A DNA stretch of 64,000 nt from Rheinheimera texasensis DSM 17496 (GTDB taxonomy: Bacteria > Pseudomonadota > Gammaproteobacteria > Enterobacterales > Alteromonadaceae). Position 1 is the stretch's first letter, and each line of letters begins with the position of its first letter. The notes beneath the pieces were generated by a model. The model ran no database searches. It had not been told where the DNA came from and saw only the letters and a program-made list of their open reading frames with translations. Below are positions 26,717 to 36,465 of the stretch, in pieces. The position numbers and the translations under genes were made by a program. The stretch lies in NCBI RefSeq assembly GCF_000711985.1, contig NZ_JONU01000007.1, positions 1,116,001-1,180,000 of the forward strand, in the 5' to 3' direction.

Positions 26717-28237
26717 ATGAACAACAAAACAGTCGTCGCGTTAGCGGTATTGGCGCATTTAAGTGGAAGTTTCGCCTTGCAGGCGCAAACGCTGACCAAA
26801 GATAACGGCGCAGCCGTTGGTGATAACCAAAACTCTATCACCGCAGGGCCCAATGGCAGCACTTTGCTGCAAGACGTGCATTTAATTCAGAAATTACAAC
26901 GCTTTGCCCGTGAGCGTATTCCTGAACGTGTCGTGCATGCACGTGGCACCGGTGCTCATGGTGAGTTTGTGGTGAGCAAGGCCATCCCGGATTTAACCAT
27001 CGCCAGTCTGTTTGCTGAATCCGGCAAAAAGACTCCGGTATTTGTACGTTTCTCTACTGTGATCCACGGTAACCACAGCCCGGAAACGCTGCGCGACCCA
27101 CGCGGTTTTGCTACTAAGTTTTATACCGATCAGGGCAACTGGGATCTGGTTGGCAACAACCTGCCGGTATTTTTTATCCGTGACGCGATTAAATTCCCAG
27201 ACATGGTGCATTCGCTGAAGCCTTCGCCTATCGACAACATGCAGGATCCAAACCGGGTGTTTGATTTTATGTCACAAGACCCGGCATCGACGCATATGCT
27301 GACTCAAGTCTATTCCGACCTCGGTACCCCGGCCAGCTACCGCGAAATGGATGGTTTTGGTGTGCATGCGTTTAAATTCATCAATGCCAAAGGCGAAACG
27401 ACTTATGTGAAGTTTCACTGGAAATCCCAGCAAGGTATTAAGAGCCTCGACGCGGAGCAGGTTGCCAAAGTACAAAGCATGGACTTTAACCATCTGACGC
27501 GGGATTTGTACAAAGAAATCAATGCCGGCAATTTCCCGAAGTGGGATTTGTATGTGCAGACGTTAAAACCGGAGCAGCTGGACGATTTCAGTTTTAACCC
27601 GCTGGACGCGACCAAAGTCTGGCCAGACGTAGCAGAAATCAAAGTCGGCACTATGACGTTGAACCGGATGCCGGATAATTTCTTCCAGGAAACCGAACAA
27701 GCCGCCTTTGCCCCTGCCAATCTGGTGCCAGGCATTGAGCCGTCAGAAGACCGCCTGTTACAGGGCCGCATCTTTAGTTACAGCGATACCCAGATGTACC
27801 GCCTTGGTGCTAATCATCAGCAGTTGCCGATTAACCGGCCGCTGGTTGCTGTGAACAGCAACAATCAGGATGGTGCGATGAACTATGGCAACACCAAATC
27901 GAATGTGAACTACGAACCATCCAGTATCGAGCCAAAACCAGCGTTGGCGGCAGCCCGTGCTGTGGCTACGCCACTGTCAGGCACAGTGCAGCAGCAAATA
28001 ATCGCCAAAACAGACAACTTCAGTCAGGCCGGTGAGTTGTACCGCGCACTGGATAAAACCGCGAAGCAGAATCTGGTGCGCAATCTGGCCGGTGATTTGG
28101 GAGCTGTCCAAGATAGCGCCACCAAACACAAGATGCTGGCGCATTTCTATAAAGCGGATGCGGATTACGGCACTGCGCTGACGAAAGCGGTCAAAGGCGA
28201 TATCAAGACAGTGAAAGCTGTGGCAGCAACGCTCTAA
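26717..28237 (+). CDS. katB: Periplasmic monofunctional heme catalase (KatB-type)
   Basis: 506-residue catalase that dismutates hydrogen peroxide. A signal peptide (about 1-23, ending LQAQ) indicates export. Catalytic residues are the distal His in VVHARGTGAHG (about residue 74), the Asn in GNNLPVFFIRDAIKFPD (about 147) and the proximal heme Tyr in FSYSDTQMYRLG (about 353). AGGGC precedes the ATG. The next gene encodes an ankyrin-repeat protein, as in the Pseudomonas aeruginosa katB-ankB pair, where AnkB is needed for full KatB activity. Expression is probably OxyR-dependent by family analogy. Confidence 0.94.
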   Translation: MNNKTVVALAVLAHLSGSFALQAQTLTKDNGAAVGDNQNSITAGPNGSTLLQDVHLIQKLQRFARERIPERVVHARGTGAHGEFVVSKAIPDLTIASLFAESGKKTPVFVRFSTVIHGNHSPETLRDPRGFATKFYTDQGNWDLVGNNLPVFFIRDAIKFPDMVHSLKPSPIDNMQDPNRVFDFMSQDPASTHMLTQVYSDLGTPASYREMDGFGVHAFKFINAKGETTYVKFHWKSQQGIKSLDAEQVAKVQSMDFNHLTRDLYKEINAGNFPKWDLYVQTLKPEQLDDFSFNPLDATKVWPDVAEIKVGTMTLNRMPDNFFQETEQAAFAPANLVPGIEPSEDRLLQGRIFSYSDTQMYRLGANHQQLPINRPLVAVNSNNQDGAMNYGNTKSNVNYEPSSIEPKPALAAARAVATPLSGTVQQQIIAKTDNFSQAGELYRALDKTAKQNLVRNLAGDLGAVQDSATKHKMLAHFYKADADYGTALTKAVKGDIKTVKAVAATL

Positions 28238-28371
28238 GCAGGTGGTCCGGTCCCGCTACAGGCAGGAGTGGCGGGATATGCGGAAGTTAAAGTCCTGCGA
28301 GGCTCTTTGGCTCCTTCCTGCAATTAGGGTTGAGCTTCGCAGGCATTCAATTGGTTTGAGAGGATAGGTTG

Positions 28372-28959
28372 ATGAAAAATTATCGTCAGTTATTCGCAGC
28401 GACGCTGGTGTTGCTGTTTGCCGACGTGGCGGCCGATCCGTTACAGCCCGCACCGCAAACCACCACAGCTGAATCGATCTCAGCAGCGGCAGAGCCACAG
28501 CCGGAGGCTTTAACGGCGCTGAGCCAGTATTTCTTTGCCGCAGCACGCAGTGGTGAAACCGCCGTGTTGCAGGAATTTTTACAGGCTGGTTTTCCGGTGG
28601 ACCTACCCAATGAAGGCAGCTACACCGCGTTGATGATTGCCGCCTATCAGGGCCAGTCCAACGCCGTAAATGTTTTACTCAAAGCCGGTGCAGACGCCTG
28701 TATCCGTGACAAACGCGGTCACACCGCTTTAATGGGCGCGATGATTAAAGCTGAGTGGCAGATAGCCAAACAGCTCTACGCCATTGATTGTGATAAAGGC
28801 AATAACGCCGAAGCGACAGACGCCATCACCGACAAAAGCCGGATGACGGCGGCGCAGTTTGCCGAAAAGTTTGGTCAGACGGAGAAGTTTAAAGCGCTGG
28901 CAACTCAGCTGCAGGACAGCGCAGCGGCGCAGGCATCGACGACTGCAGTTCAGCCATAG
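28372..28959 (+). CDS. ankB: Exported ankyrin-repeat protein, catalase partner (AnkB-like)
   Basis: 195-residue protein with a signal peptide (about 1-22, ending ADVAA) and two to three ankyrin repeats (about 65-165), for example N-E-G-S-Y-T-A-L-M-I-A-A-Y-Q-G and RDKRGHTALMGAM. The C-terminus has SRMTAAQFAEKFGQ. It lies 134 bases behind the catalase gene on the same strand. AnkB of Pseudomonas is thought to form an antioxidant scaffold that supports KatB; the same role is inferred here from gene order. The start is the ATG with GAGG upstream; a TTG codon directly before it is less likely. Confidence 0.85.
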   Translation: MKNYRQLFAATLVLLFADVAADPLQPAPQTTTAESISAAAEPQPEALTALSQYFFAAARSGETAVLQEFLQAGFPVDLPNEGSYTALMIAAYQGQSNAVNVLLKAGADACIRDKRGHTALMGAMIKAEWQIAKQLYAIDCDKGNNAEATDAITDKSRMTAAQFAEKFGQTEKFKALATQLQDSAAAQASTTAVQP

Positions 28960-28962
28960 TAG

Positions 28963-29310
28963 TTAACCGCGAAATGCCGTCACCTTGATTTCGATTTTCC
29001 AGGCCGGATCAGCCAGTCGCGCTTCAATTGTCGCTCGCGCCGGTGCTTGTCCTGCAGCAACCCAGGCATCCCAGGCCTGATTCATGCCGGCGTAATCGGC
29101 CATATCGGCCAGATAAATCGTGGCGTCGACGATAGCCGCTTTGCTGGCGCCACATTCCGCCAACAAGGCATCGATTTGTGCCAGCACATCGGCGGTCTGA
29201 CCCTGAATATCCAGGCTGGTATCATTCGGTACCATGCCGGCGCAAAAGATAAATCCGCCGGCGATCACGGCTTCGGAATAACGGGTGCCCGGTAAAATAC
29301 GTTGAATCAT
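28963..29310 (-). CDS. RidA (YjgF/YER057c/UK114) family protein
   Basis: 115-residue member of the RidA family. RidA proteins hydrolyse reactive enamine/imine intermediates from PLP enzymes. The conserved Arg is present in APARATIEARL (about residues 88-98) and the strand G-G-F-I-F-C-A-G-M-V-P (about 18-28) is typical. The usual C-terminal Glu region is E-I-K-V-T-A-F. True RidA keeps a more standard end, so this may be a Rid1-7 subgroup member with a different role. Convergent with ankB, three bases apart. Confidence 0.88.
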   Translation of the reverse strand: MIQRILPGTRYSEAVIAGGFIFCAGMVPNDTSLDIQGQTADVLAQIDALLAECGASKAAIVDATIYLADMADYAGMNQAWDAWVAAGQAPARATIEARLADPAWKIEIKVTAFRG

Positions 29311-29494
29311 CAGTTGTTCTCCGTTGAAATTGCGCTGTTGTAGCAGGCTGAGATTTGCTTGGCAAGCAGTTGAGCGCAGTGGGTTTCAGCAGCATCGGCA
29401 ATAACAATGCCGGTAGAATCGTGGCCAGACAGTTGCAACGCAATGTCTGTCGCAACAAGATAAGCGTTTTTTAATTGCCGACTGAAGTGTGGTT

Positions 29495-29962
29495 ATGACG
29501 AATAAAACAGTCCCCAAGTTTACCCTGAACAAATGGTTGTTGTTGCTACTGACAACATTGGCTTTTGGCATCAGCGGTTATCAGCGCTGGTTACAGCAAG
29601 ACTGGCTGACGTTGGGCTCAGTGCTCGCCGCATGGCTGCTGGTGATTTGGCTGATCCAACGCCATCGCCGGGAAGATTCTGCAGTCTTGGCGGCGGAGAT
29701 CACATCGCTGCAAGCTCAGCTACAGCTGGACGATGGCACGCTGCGTATTGGCGGCGAGAGTTGGCCACAACAGGCAATTAGCCAGGTTGAAATGGGGGTG
29801 ATTGATCAGCAGCGGGCTTATGTTTATCTGACAATTGAGCACGAAGCTCCAGTGCCTGCAGAAATACGGCAGTTTTTGATTCCCTATACCGAATATGAAC
29901 CCATCCGGCAGCAACTCACTGCGGCATTAACCCAGGCGCGCTGGTTATTCCCGCAAGACTGA
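29495..29962 (+). CDS. Conserved hypothetical protein with two N-terminal membrane helices
   Basis: About 155 residues. Two hydrophobic segments (about 14-28 and 38-56) are separated by a short QRWLQQDW loop, followed by a soluble domain of about 95 residues with DDGTLRIGGESWPQQ and a C-terminal LTAALTQARWLFPQD. The architecture resembles small bacterial PH-like or DUF-type membrane proteins, but no family is recognised. It stands alone between ridA and yggN. The start could be GTG 29489 or ATG 29495. Confidence 0.65.
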   Translation: MTNKTVPKFTLNKWLLLLLTTLAFGISGYQRWLQQDWLTLGSVLAAWLLVIWLIQRHRREDSAVLAAEITSLQAQLQLDDGTLRIGGESWPQQAISQVEMGVIDQQRAYVYLTIEHEAPVPAEIRQFLIPYTEYEPIRQQLTAALTQARWLFPQD

Positions 29963-29989
29963 TCATTCGCAGGCGGCAAAATAAGACAG

Positions 29990-30014
29990 AAAAAAGCCCC
30001 GCATAACGCGGGGC
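29990..30014 (-). terminator. Terminator of the yggN-like gene
   Basis: GCCCCGC/GCGGGGC stem with a five-base loop followed on the minus strand by six T, 47 bases past the stop codon. Confidence 0.9.
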
Positions 30015-30060
30015 AACGGGTGTTGAGAGGTTTCAGCAAACTCTCGTGGGAAATAAAGGT

Positions 30061-30870
30061 TTACTCAGCGCTGCTGGCGGTGTCGTCGGCAGCTTTGTTT
30101 TCAGACACCTGAATCAAATCAAATTTTTGCATGGCCGGTACTTTGGCCTGAATTTGTGCTTCCAGACCGTCGAGCTGTTGCAGCGAGCTGCAGATCTGCT
30201 GACCACGCGTTTCCAGCTGGTCGCCACGGGCGTTCATGTCGGCTTCCAGCTCTTCGCCAAATTGGTCCATTTTTTTACCGAATGCTTCCATCCGCTGTTC
30301 AAAATTGCCTTCGCCGCTGCTCATCGCTTTACCGACCAGCATCAGCGCATTGCCGGTGATTTCGGCGACTGATTCTTCAATCGCTTTGGACATTTCGTCA
30401 TCAAAACCGTTGTCGATGCCAGCCAGTTTGCTACCGTTGATGCGGATACCGTTGTCGCTGCGTAGCATAATCTGGTCGAGGTTGGTGCGCATTTTGTTCA
30501 GGGCGCGGTCAATGTTGGCCTGCGCTTCGCCGTTATCGACTTCAAACTGCGCCATCACGCGGGTCAGTGCTTCTGATGCCATCGATACGGCGTCTGCCAC
30601 CAGCGTTACTGTGTCTTCGGCATTAGTGCGCAGGCCGGCCTGATATTTCTGTAATAAGACTGCTGTATCTGCATCTGTGTCGACGGCTTGATTGTTAATC
30701 CACAGCTGACCCTGGTCGCTGATGCGCCATAATGGCGTGTCGTTGCGCAGCAACTGCACATCGGCGCGTTGCACCAGTAAATCGTCATGTAATTCCAGCG
30801 AGCAGTTGTGGTCCGATTCGTGGGCCATGGCGATAGAGCTGAATAAAGTGGCGGCAATTAACAGTTTCAT
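30061..30870 (-). CDS. yggN: YggN family (DUF2884) periplasmic protein
   Basis: 269-residue exported protein. A signal peptide (about 1-17, ending SIAMA) precedes a conserved N-terminal block with HNCSLELHDDLLV and D-G-Q-L-W-I-N-N-style strand (about 20-62), then long alpha-helical segments rich in Asp, Glu and Met. This fits DUF2884/YggN, a widespread gammaproteobacterial family of unknown function. Monocistronic, divergent from cysJ, with a strong terminator. Confidence 0.83.
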   Translation of the reverse strand: MKLLIAATLFSSIAMAHESDHNCSLELHDDLLVQRADVQLLRNDTPLWRISDQGQLWINNQAVDTDADTAVLLQKYQAGLRTNAEDTVTLVADAVSMASEALTRVMAQFEVDNGEAQANIDRALNKMRTNLDQIMLRSDNGIRINGSKLAGIDNGFDDEMSKAIEESVAEITGNALMLVGKAMSSGEGNFEQRMEAFGKKMDQFGEELEADMNARGDQLETRGQQICSSLQQLDGLEAQIQAKVPAMQKFDLIQVSENKAADDTASSAE

Positions 30871-31185
30871 AAGTTCATTCCTTCGTCGGGTCGGTGATAA
30901 TGTCAGTCCTGGTCCGGCTGAACGGATGCTGACTGTTACAGATAATTTGCTATCGCAAAGGCTGTGCCAATCAGTATCCTTTTGATTTTGAATGATTATG
31001 TTGAATTTTCTGCTGAAAGTGAAAATACAGAGTTAGCACTTTTCACTAATAATTAGCTAAAAAAACTCTATCGCCAGACAATCTTGGCATATAACCAATT
31101 CGAATAAGTGGTGCCGATCAATTCTTTCTGGTTTAGCCGTCTATATGGATAAAATAACGACAATTTTGACAGTACAGGTGTCGTT
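30871..31185. other. Divergent control region yggN / cysJ
   Basis: 315 bases without a gene. AT-rich on the cysJ side. AGTGAAAA at 31018-31025 and TTTTCACT at 31040-31047 form an 8-bp inverted repeat. A CysB site is expected here from family knowledge, but its consensus is too loose to call. Another inverted repeat covers the cysJ start codon. Confidence 0.6.
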
Positions 31186-31187
31186 AT
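31154..31187 (+). promoter_or_regulatory. Inverted repeat covering the cysJ start codon
   Basis: ATAACGACA (31154-31162) and its exact complement TGTCGTTAT (31179-31187) flank a 16-base loop holding the Shine-Dalgarno-like AGG. The 3' arm includes the A and T of the cysJ ATG. In RNA this would mask the initiation codon; in DNA it could be an operator. Confidence 0.55.
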
Positions 31188-32997
31188 GCCGTTTACTTCA
31201 CTGATCGCACCAGCGAGCCCGCTTAGTGCGCAGCAAGTTCAGGACTTACAGAAATTGGTCAGCCAGCTTAATCCCATCCAGCAAGCCTGGGTCAGCGGTT
31301 ATCTGGCAGCGGCTGCACAGCTGGCTTCCGGCGGGAACGCGGTCAGCGCAGCGCCGGCGCCACAACAAGCCGCAGTGCTGACTATTTTGTATGCCTCGCA
31401 AACCGGTAATGCCAAAGGCGTTGCCAGCAAAATCAAAGCTGCGGCCGAAGCGCAGGGTGTGGCGGTACAATTACAAGACATTGCGTCTTATAAAACCAAT
31501 GCCTTAGCCAAAGAAAAATTCCTTATTATTGTCACTTCGACTTATGGCGAAGGTGAGCCGCCGGAAGCTGCGGTGAGTTTCCATAAATTTTTGTTTGGTA
31601 AAAAAGCGCCAAAACTGCCGGAGCTGCAATACGCGGTGCTGGGCCTCGGTGACACCAGCTATGAGTTTTTCTGTAAAACAGCAGTGGATTTTGATGAGCA
31701 ATTAGCTGCGCTGGGTGCCAAACGTTTGTTTGCCCGCGCCGATCTGGATGTTGATTACGCCGATGCCGCCGCAAACTGGCAACAAGGTGCATTAGATGTA
31801 TTCAGCCCACTGTTAAAAGCATCAGGTGCCGCCAGTGCCCAAGTCATTGCATGGCCAGGCAGTACAGCAACAGCCGGAAGTCATAGCCCTTACGACAAAC
31901 AACACCCGGCCACGGCAGAGTTGGCGGTTAATCAAAAAATCACGGCGCGCAATTCCACCAAAGACGTACGGCATATTGAAATTTCCCTGGCCGATACCGG
32001 CCTGACCTATCAGCCTGGCGATGCACTAGGCGTGTTTTTTGACAACGATCCGGCGCTGGTTGATGCCGTGCTGCAAGCGACCGGTAATGCCGGTGATGCT
32101 GAAGTCAGCCTGGGTGGTAAGACCCTGACGCTGCGCGATGCGCTGTTACGTGAATTAGAACTGACCCAGTCCTACCCGTCTTTTGTTGAGAAATATGCTG
32201 CTGCCACTGGCAATGCGGAATTACAACAACTGGCAGCGGACAAAACCGCGCTGCGCGCTTATCTGGCCGAGCGCCAGACTGCTGATGTGATTTTGCAGCA
32301 TCCGGCGGTTTTAGCGGCGCAAGCCTTGGTCGATTGCCTGCGTAAAGTGCAACCGCGCTTGTATTCGATTGCCTCCAGTCAGGCGGAAGTCGGCGAAGAA
32401 GTGCATTTAACTGTTGGTGTGGTGCTTTTTGATGCTTTTGGTCAGACCCATTTAGGCGGCGCTTCGGGCTTTTTGGCCGAGCGTCTGGAAGAAGGTGGCA
32501 AGCTGCGGGTCTTTGTTGAACACAATGACAATTTCCGCCTGCCGGACCATGACACGCCGGTCATTATGATTGGCCCGGGCACTGGTATTGCGCCGTTCCG
32601 CGCCTTTTTGCAGGAACGCGACAATGCCGGCGCCACCGGTCAGAACTGGTTATTCTTTGGCAACCCGCATTTCACCCGCGATTTCCTCTATCAGGTTGAA
32701 CTGCAGGACTACTTAAAACGCGGTGTGTTGAGCAAACTGGATGTGGCTTTTAGCCGTGACCAGGCGCAGAAAATCTACGTGCAGGATAAACTCAAAGCCA
32801 AAGGTGCCGAGGTTTGGTCCTGGCTGCAACAAGGCGCGCACCTGTATATTTGCGGCGACGGCAACCGGATGGCAAAAGACGTGCATCAGGCGCTGCTGGA
32901 GATTGCTGCCGAGTACGGTGGCCTCAGCGCAGAAGCCGCGACAGACTATTTTGAACAACTGCGTGAAAGCAAACGTTATCAGAAGGACGTGTATTAA
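31186..32997 (+). CDS. cysJ: Sulfite reductase [NADPH] flavoprotein subunit
   Basis: 603-residue alpha subunit that moves electrons from NADPH through FAD and FMN to the hemoprotein CysI. An N-terminal flavodoxin domain (about 64-205, [15 protein letters not shown]) is followed by an FAD domain with RLYSIASSQ (about 393-401) and an NADP domain with [12 protein letters not shown] (about 464-475) and [17 protein letters not shown]. The terminal Y-Q-K-D-V-Y matches E. coli CysJ (599 residues). Its stop codon overlaps the cysI start by one base (TAATG), implying coupled translation. First gene of cysJIH. Confidence 0.97.
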   Translation: MPFTSLIAPASPLSAQQVQDLQKLVSQLNPIQQAWVSGYLAAAAQLASGGNAVSAAPAPQQAAVLTILYASQTGNAKGVASKIKAAAEAQGVAVQLQDIASYKTNALAKEKFLIIVTSTYGEGEPPEAAVSFHKFLFGKKAPKLPELQYAVLGLGDTSYEFFCKTAVDFDEQLAALGAKRLFARADLDVDYADAAANWQQGALDVFSPLLKASGAASAQVIAWPGSTATAGSHSPYDKQHPATAELAVNQKITARNSTKDVRHIEISLADTGLTYQPGDALGVFFDNDPALVDAVLQATGNAGDAEVSLGGKTLTLRDALLRELELTQSYPSFVEKYAAATGNAELQQLAADKTALRAYLAERQTADVILQHPAVLAAQALVDCLRKVQPRLYSIASSQAEVGEEVHLTVGVVLFDAFGQTHLGGASGFLAERLEEGGKLRVFVEHNDNFRLPDHDTPVIMIGPGTGIAPFRAFLQERDNAGATGQNWLFFGNPHFTRDFLYQVELQDYLKRGVLSKLDVAFSRDQAQKIYVQDKLKAKGAEVWSWLQQGAHLYICGDGNRMAKDVHQALLEIAAEYGGLSAEAATDYFEQLRESKRYQKDVY

Positions 32998-34715
32998 TGA
33001 GCCAATATCCGATTAACCCTGAACTGCAGGTGCAGGGCGCGTTGTCTGATAACGAACGCTTAAAAGCTGAAAGCCATCATTTACGCGGCACTATCACCAC
33101 AGATTTAAAAGACGAAATTACCGGCGGTTTCACCGGCGATAACTTCTTACTGGTGCGTTTTCACGGCATGTATCAGCAAGATGACCGCGATTTACGCGCA
33201 GAACGCGCCGAGCAAAAACTGGAACCTTTGCATAACGTGATGCTGCGGGCGCGGATGCCGGGTGGCATTATCAAGCCCGAGCAGTGGCTGGCCATCGACA
33301 AATTCGCCAGCGAAAAAACCCTGTACGGCAGTATCCGCTTAACCACGCGCCAGACGTTCCAGTTCCACGGTGTGTTTAAGCCAGAAATCAAACCAATGCA
33401 CCAGATGCTGAACAGCATTGGTATCGATTCGATTGCCACCGCAGGTGATGTAAACCGCAACGTGCTTTGTACTTCAAACCCGGTCGAATCGGTGTTGCAT
33501 CAGCAAGCCTATGAATGGGCTGTGAAAATTTCTGAGCATCTGCTGCCGAAAACCCGCGCTTATGCCGAAATCTGGCTCGATGAAGAAAAAGTTGAAACCA
33601 CGGAAACCGAACCGGTATTAGGCGATACCTATTTACCGCGTAAGTTTAAAACCACAGTGGTGATCCCGCCGCACAACGATATCGACGTGCATGCCAACGA
33701 CTTAAACTTTGTCGCTATTGCTGAGAATGGCCAGTTGGTGGGCTTTAACGTGCTGGTTGGCGGTGGTCTTGCTATGACTCACGGCGATAAAGGCACCTAT
33801 CCGCGCCGCGCCGAAGATTTTGGTTTTATTGGCCTCGAACACGTGCTGAAAGTGGCGGAACACGTGGTCACAGTGCAACGCGATTATGGTGACCGGGTGA
33901 ATCGCAAAAACGCCAAAACCAAATACACCATCGACCGCATCGGCGTGGATACTTTTAAACAAGAAGTGGAAAAACGCGTTGGCGTACAGTTCCAGCCAAG
34001 CCGGCCTTATACCTTCACCCATCGCGGGGACCGCTTTGGCTGGGTCGAAGGCATTGATGGCAAACACCATTTAACGCTGTTTATCGAAAACGGCCGTTTG
34101 CTGGATTACCCGGGCAAGCCGCTGAAAACCGGCGTGTCGGAAATTGCCAAAATCCATCAAGGCGATTTCCGCATGACGGCGAATCAGAACCTGATCATCG
34201 CAGGTGTTGCTGCTGAAGATAAAGCGCAGATTGAAGCCATTGCCCGCGCCCATGGTCTGATTGAAGACACTGTCACAGAGCAGCGCAAAAACTCGATGGC
34301 TTGCGTGTCGCTGCCGACTTGCCCGCTGGCAATGGCGGAAGCTGAGCGTTATTTGCCGACTTTGGTCACCCATGTCGAAGGCATTCTGGCCAAACACGGC
34401 GTGGCGGATGATCACATTATTTTGCGGGTAGTTGGTTGTCCGAACGGTTGTGGCCGCGCCATGCTGGCCGAGGCTGGTTTAGTCGGTCGTGGCCCTGGCA
34501 AATACAATCTGTATCTGGGTGGCAACACCGCCGGTACCCGTATTCCGAAGCTGTATTTAGACAACGTGGCGGAAGCTGAGATCCTGGCGGCGCTCGACAC
34601 CCTGATTGGCCGCTGGGCGCATGAACGCCATGCCGGCGAATGTTTTGGTGATTTTGTCATCCGGGTAGGCGTGGTTGCTGAAGTCAAAGTCAGCAAAACC
34701 GACTTCCACGCGTAA
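32997..34715 (+). CDS. cysI: Sulfite reductase [NADPH] hemoprotein subunit
   Basis: 572-residue beta subunit that reduces sulfite to sulfide with six electrons at a siroheme coupled to a [4Fe-4S] cluster. The four cluster Cys are in CVSLPTC (about residues 433-439) and GCPNGC (about 478-483). Siroheme contacts are expected in the [12 protein letters not shown] segment (about 118-129). Length matches E. coli CysI (570). It needs siroheme made by CysG, encoded about 11 kb downstream. Confidence 0.97.
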   Translation: MSQYPINPELQVQGALSDNERLKAESHHLRGTITTDLKDEITGGFTGDNFLLVRFHGMYQQDDRDLRAERAEQKLEPLHNVMLRARMPGGIIKPEQWLAIDKFASEKTLYGSIRLTTRQTFQFHGVFKPEIKPMHQMLNSIGIDSIATAGDVNRNVLCTSNPVESVLHQQAYEWAVKISEHLLPKTRAYAEIWLDEEKVETTETEPVLGDTYLPRKFKTTVVIPPHNDIDVHANDLNFVAIAENGQLVGFNVLVGGGLAMTHGDKGTYPRRAEDFGFIGLEHVLKVAEHVVTVQRDYGDRVNRKNAKTKYTIDRIGVDTFKQEVEKRVGVQFQPSRPYTFTHRGDRFGWVEGIDGKHHLTLFIENGRLLDYPGKPLKTGVSEIAKIHQGDFRMTANQNLIIAGVAAEDKAQIEAIARAHGLIEDTVTEQRKNSMACVSLPTCPLAMAEAERYLPTLVTHVEGILAKHGVADDHIILRVVGCPNGCGRAMLAEAGLVGRGPGKYNLYLGGNTAGTRIPKLYLDNVAEAEILAALDTLIGRWAHERHAGECFGDFVIRVGVVAEVKVSKTDFHA

Positions 34716-34726
34716 GGAAGCGGTAG

Positions 34727-34747
34727 GGGTAACCCTCGCGGTTACCC
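34727..34747 (+). other. Intercistronic hairpin between cysI and cysH
   Basis: GGGTAACC-CTCGC-GGTTACCC, a perfect 8-bp stem-loop without a T-run, 11 bases after the cysI stop. It may stabilise the upstream message or attenuate cysH. Confidence 0.6.
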
Positions 34748-34778
34748 GCCAAACAAACCAGGCAACACAGGTAAATAA

Positions 34779-35513
34779 ATGAGTTATCAGCAGATTTTAC
34801 AGCTGGATCCGGCCGCGCAGCAGCAAGCTTTAGCTGAGATCAACCAAAGGCTCGCCGCATTGTCGCCGGCTGAACGGGTGGCTTTTGCGCTCAACCAATT
34901 ACCCGGTCAACATATGCTGAGTTCCAGTTTTGGTATTCAGGCGGCGGTGATGCTGCATCTGGTGACCCAAGCCAAAGCTGACATTCCGGTAGTGCTGACC
35001 GATACCGGTTATTTGTTTCCGGAAACTTATCGTTTTATCGATGAATTGACCGCCCGGTTACAACTCAATCTCAAGGTCTATCGTGCCGTCATTACGCCAG
35101 CCTGGCAGGAAGCGCGTTTTGGTCAGCTATGGACCACGCCGGAAGGCCTGAAGCAATACAATCAGCTGAACAAAGTCGAACCGATGCAACGCGCCTTGCA
35201 GGAGCTGCAAGTCAGCAGCTGGTTTACCGGCCTGCGTCGTAGTCAAAGCAGCAGCCGCACTGATACGCCGATTGTCGGTATTCAGCGCGGCGTACTGAAA
35301 ATTAACCCAATTGTCGAATGGACCAACAAAGATATTTTTTATTATCTGCAGGAGCATGGTCTGCCCTATCACCCCTTGTGGGAGCAGGGTTATGCCTCAG
35401 TCGGTGACACGCATTCCAGTGCGCCAATGTCGCTGGGTATGAGCGAAGAAGACACCCGCTTTAATGGCATGGGCCGTGAATGTGGTCTGCATGTCGCCGG
35501 TGATGGCATCTGA
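34779..35513 (+). CDS. cysH: Phosphoadenylyl-sulfate (PAPS) reductase
   Basis: 244-residue thioredoxin-dependent enzyme that reduces PAPS to sulfite and PAP. The PP-loop-like segment is [17 protein letters not shown] (about 45-62). [11 protein letters not shown] binds adenosine. The catalytic Cys is in RECGLH (about 234-239). It lacks the additional CC/CxxC motifs of iron-sulfur APS reductases, so it uses PAPS, consistent with the presence of cysC. Third gene of the cysJIH operon. Confidence 0.96.
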   Translation: MSYQQILQLDPAAQQQALAEINQRLAALSPAERVAFALNQLPGQHMLSSSFGIQAAVMLHLVTQAKADIPVVLTDTGYLFPETYRFIDELTARLQLNLKVYRAVITPAWQEARFGQLWTTPEGLKQYNQLNKVEPMQRALQELQVSSWFTGLRRSQSSSRTDTPIVGIQRGVLKINPIVEWTNKDIFYYLQEHGLPYHPLWEQGYASVGDTHSSAPMSLGMSEEDTRFNGMGRECGLHVAGDGI

Positions 35514-35521
35514 AACGCAAA

Positions 35522-35547
35522 CGCCTGCGCCGGTCTGGCCGCAGGCG
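35522..35547. terminator. Possible terminator between cysH and the LolA-like gene
   Basis: CGCCTGCG/CGCAGGCG 8-bp stem with a ten-base loop, between convergent genes. The T-run is weak on both strands. Confidence 0.5.
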
Positions 35548-35566
35548 AATTCATCTTTGACTTCAG

Positions 35567-36331
35567 TTATATCGCCTGCACAGTGCTGAGCGCCTGTGGA
35601 TTAAATAGCCGTGCCGGCAGAGTTTGTGGCGTCACCATATCGTAATGCAGCACCGTCACGTCTTTACTGTGCATCCGGTCCAGTAATTCCATCGCGACGA
35701 CGCGCGGGGCTTCACCGGCTTGGCTACGAACAAATCGGGCGGATTTCGCTTGTTTGCCGGATGGCAGATAAAATTCGGCCCGAAGCGGAAATTGGTCGGT
35801 GTTGCTTACCCACAGTTCAATGCGTTGGTAACTCAGGCCTTCGCGCTTGGCCTGCAAGCTGAGCTGAATACCATCACTTTGCTCGTCAGCGGCCACCAGT
35901 TGATAATCCTGTTGCCAGTTCAGTGTCGCTACATCACCGCTGGACGCTTCACCCATCAGTTTTTGCAGTGGCGTGATGCGCAGTGCGCGGCGGCTGCCAG
36001 GCAGTTGCAGCCAGAATTGCTGGTCCTGCAACAACACTTTTTGGCCTTGGCTGGTGCCGCCGGTGAAAATCACCAGCGACTTGCGATCTTCGCCGGATAA
36101 CAACTGATACGGCTGCATTTTTTCGCTACGGCCGGCTTTGATAGTTTCTATCCGGCCCTGCAGTACAAAACTTTGTTGAGGTCCGCGAAACTGCTCGGCA
36201 GTTGCGAGGTACTGCTGTGCCTGCGGCAATGGCAGTGCAGTGGCATAGCTGCAAATAAGACTACTGCCGAGCAGCACGCATGTTGTGATTACGGTGGTAA
36301 AACGGCGAAATGTATTCAGTGTGGCTGTCAT
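35567..36331 (-). CDS. LolA-like outer-membrane lipoprotein-sorting family protein
   Basis: 254-residue exported protein, last gene of an ABC transporter operon. With the ATG at 36331 (AAGGAA upstream) it has a signal peptide (about 1-34). The mature part has alternating beta strands and the motif LMGEASSGDVATLNW (about residues 128-142), a mark of the LolA-like family that accompanies MacB/FtsX or MMPL exporters. Classical LolA carries lipoproteins across the periplasm to LolB. Here the partner is a dedicated ABC unit and a beta-barrel, so it may carry a specific lipid or lipoprotein. Cargo unknown. Confidence 0.8.
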   Translation of the reverse strand: MTATLNTFRRFTTVITTCVLLGSSLICSYATALPLPQAQQYLATAEQFRGPQQSFVLQGRIETIKAGRSEKMQPYQLLSGEDRKSLVIFTGGTSQGQKVLLQDQQFWLQLPGSRRALRITPLQKLMGEASSGDVATLNWQQDYQLVAADEQSDGIQLSLQAKREGLSYQRIELWVSNTDQFPLRAEFYLPSGKQAKSARFVRSQAGEAPRVVAMELLDRMHSKDVTVLHYDMVTPQTLPARLFNPQALSTVQAI

Positions 36332-36465
36332 GGTGCGGTTCCTTATAGCGCTGATGTTCAACAGCAGATTAATCAAGTCAGACGGTTGTTGCAGGGCGTG
36401 CTGACCAACGGTTGCTGGCGCCGCCAGATGGCAGCCGGCGCGGACCAGCTGCCAAGGTGTATTGG

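Noticed and set aside
28251-28276. Hairpin TCCCGC/GCGGGA after the catalase gene as terminator
   Set aside because: Only six pairs, a 14-base loop and no T-run; ankB is probably cotranscribed.
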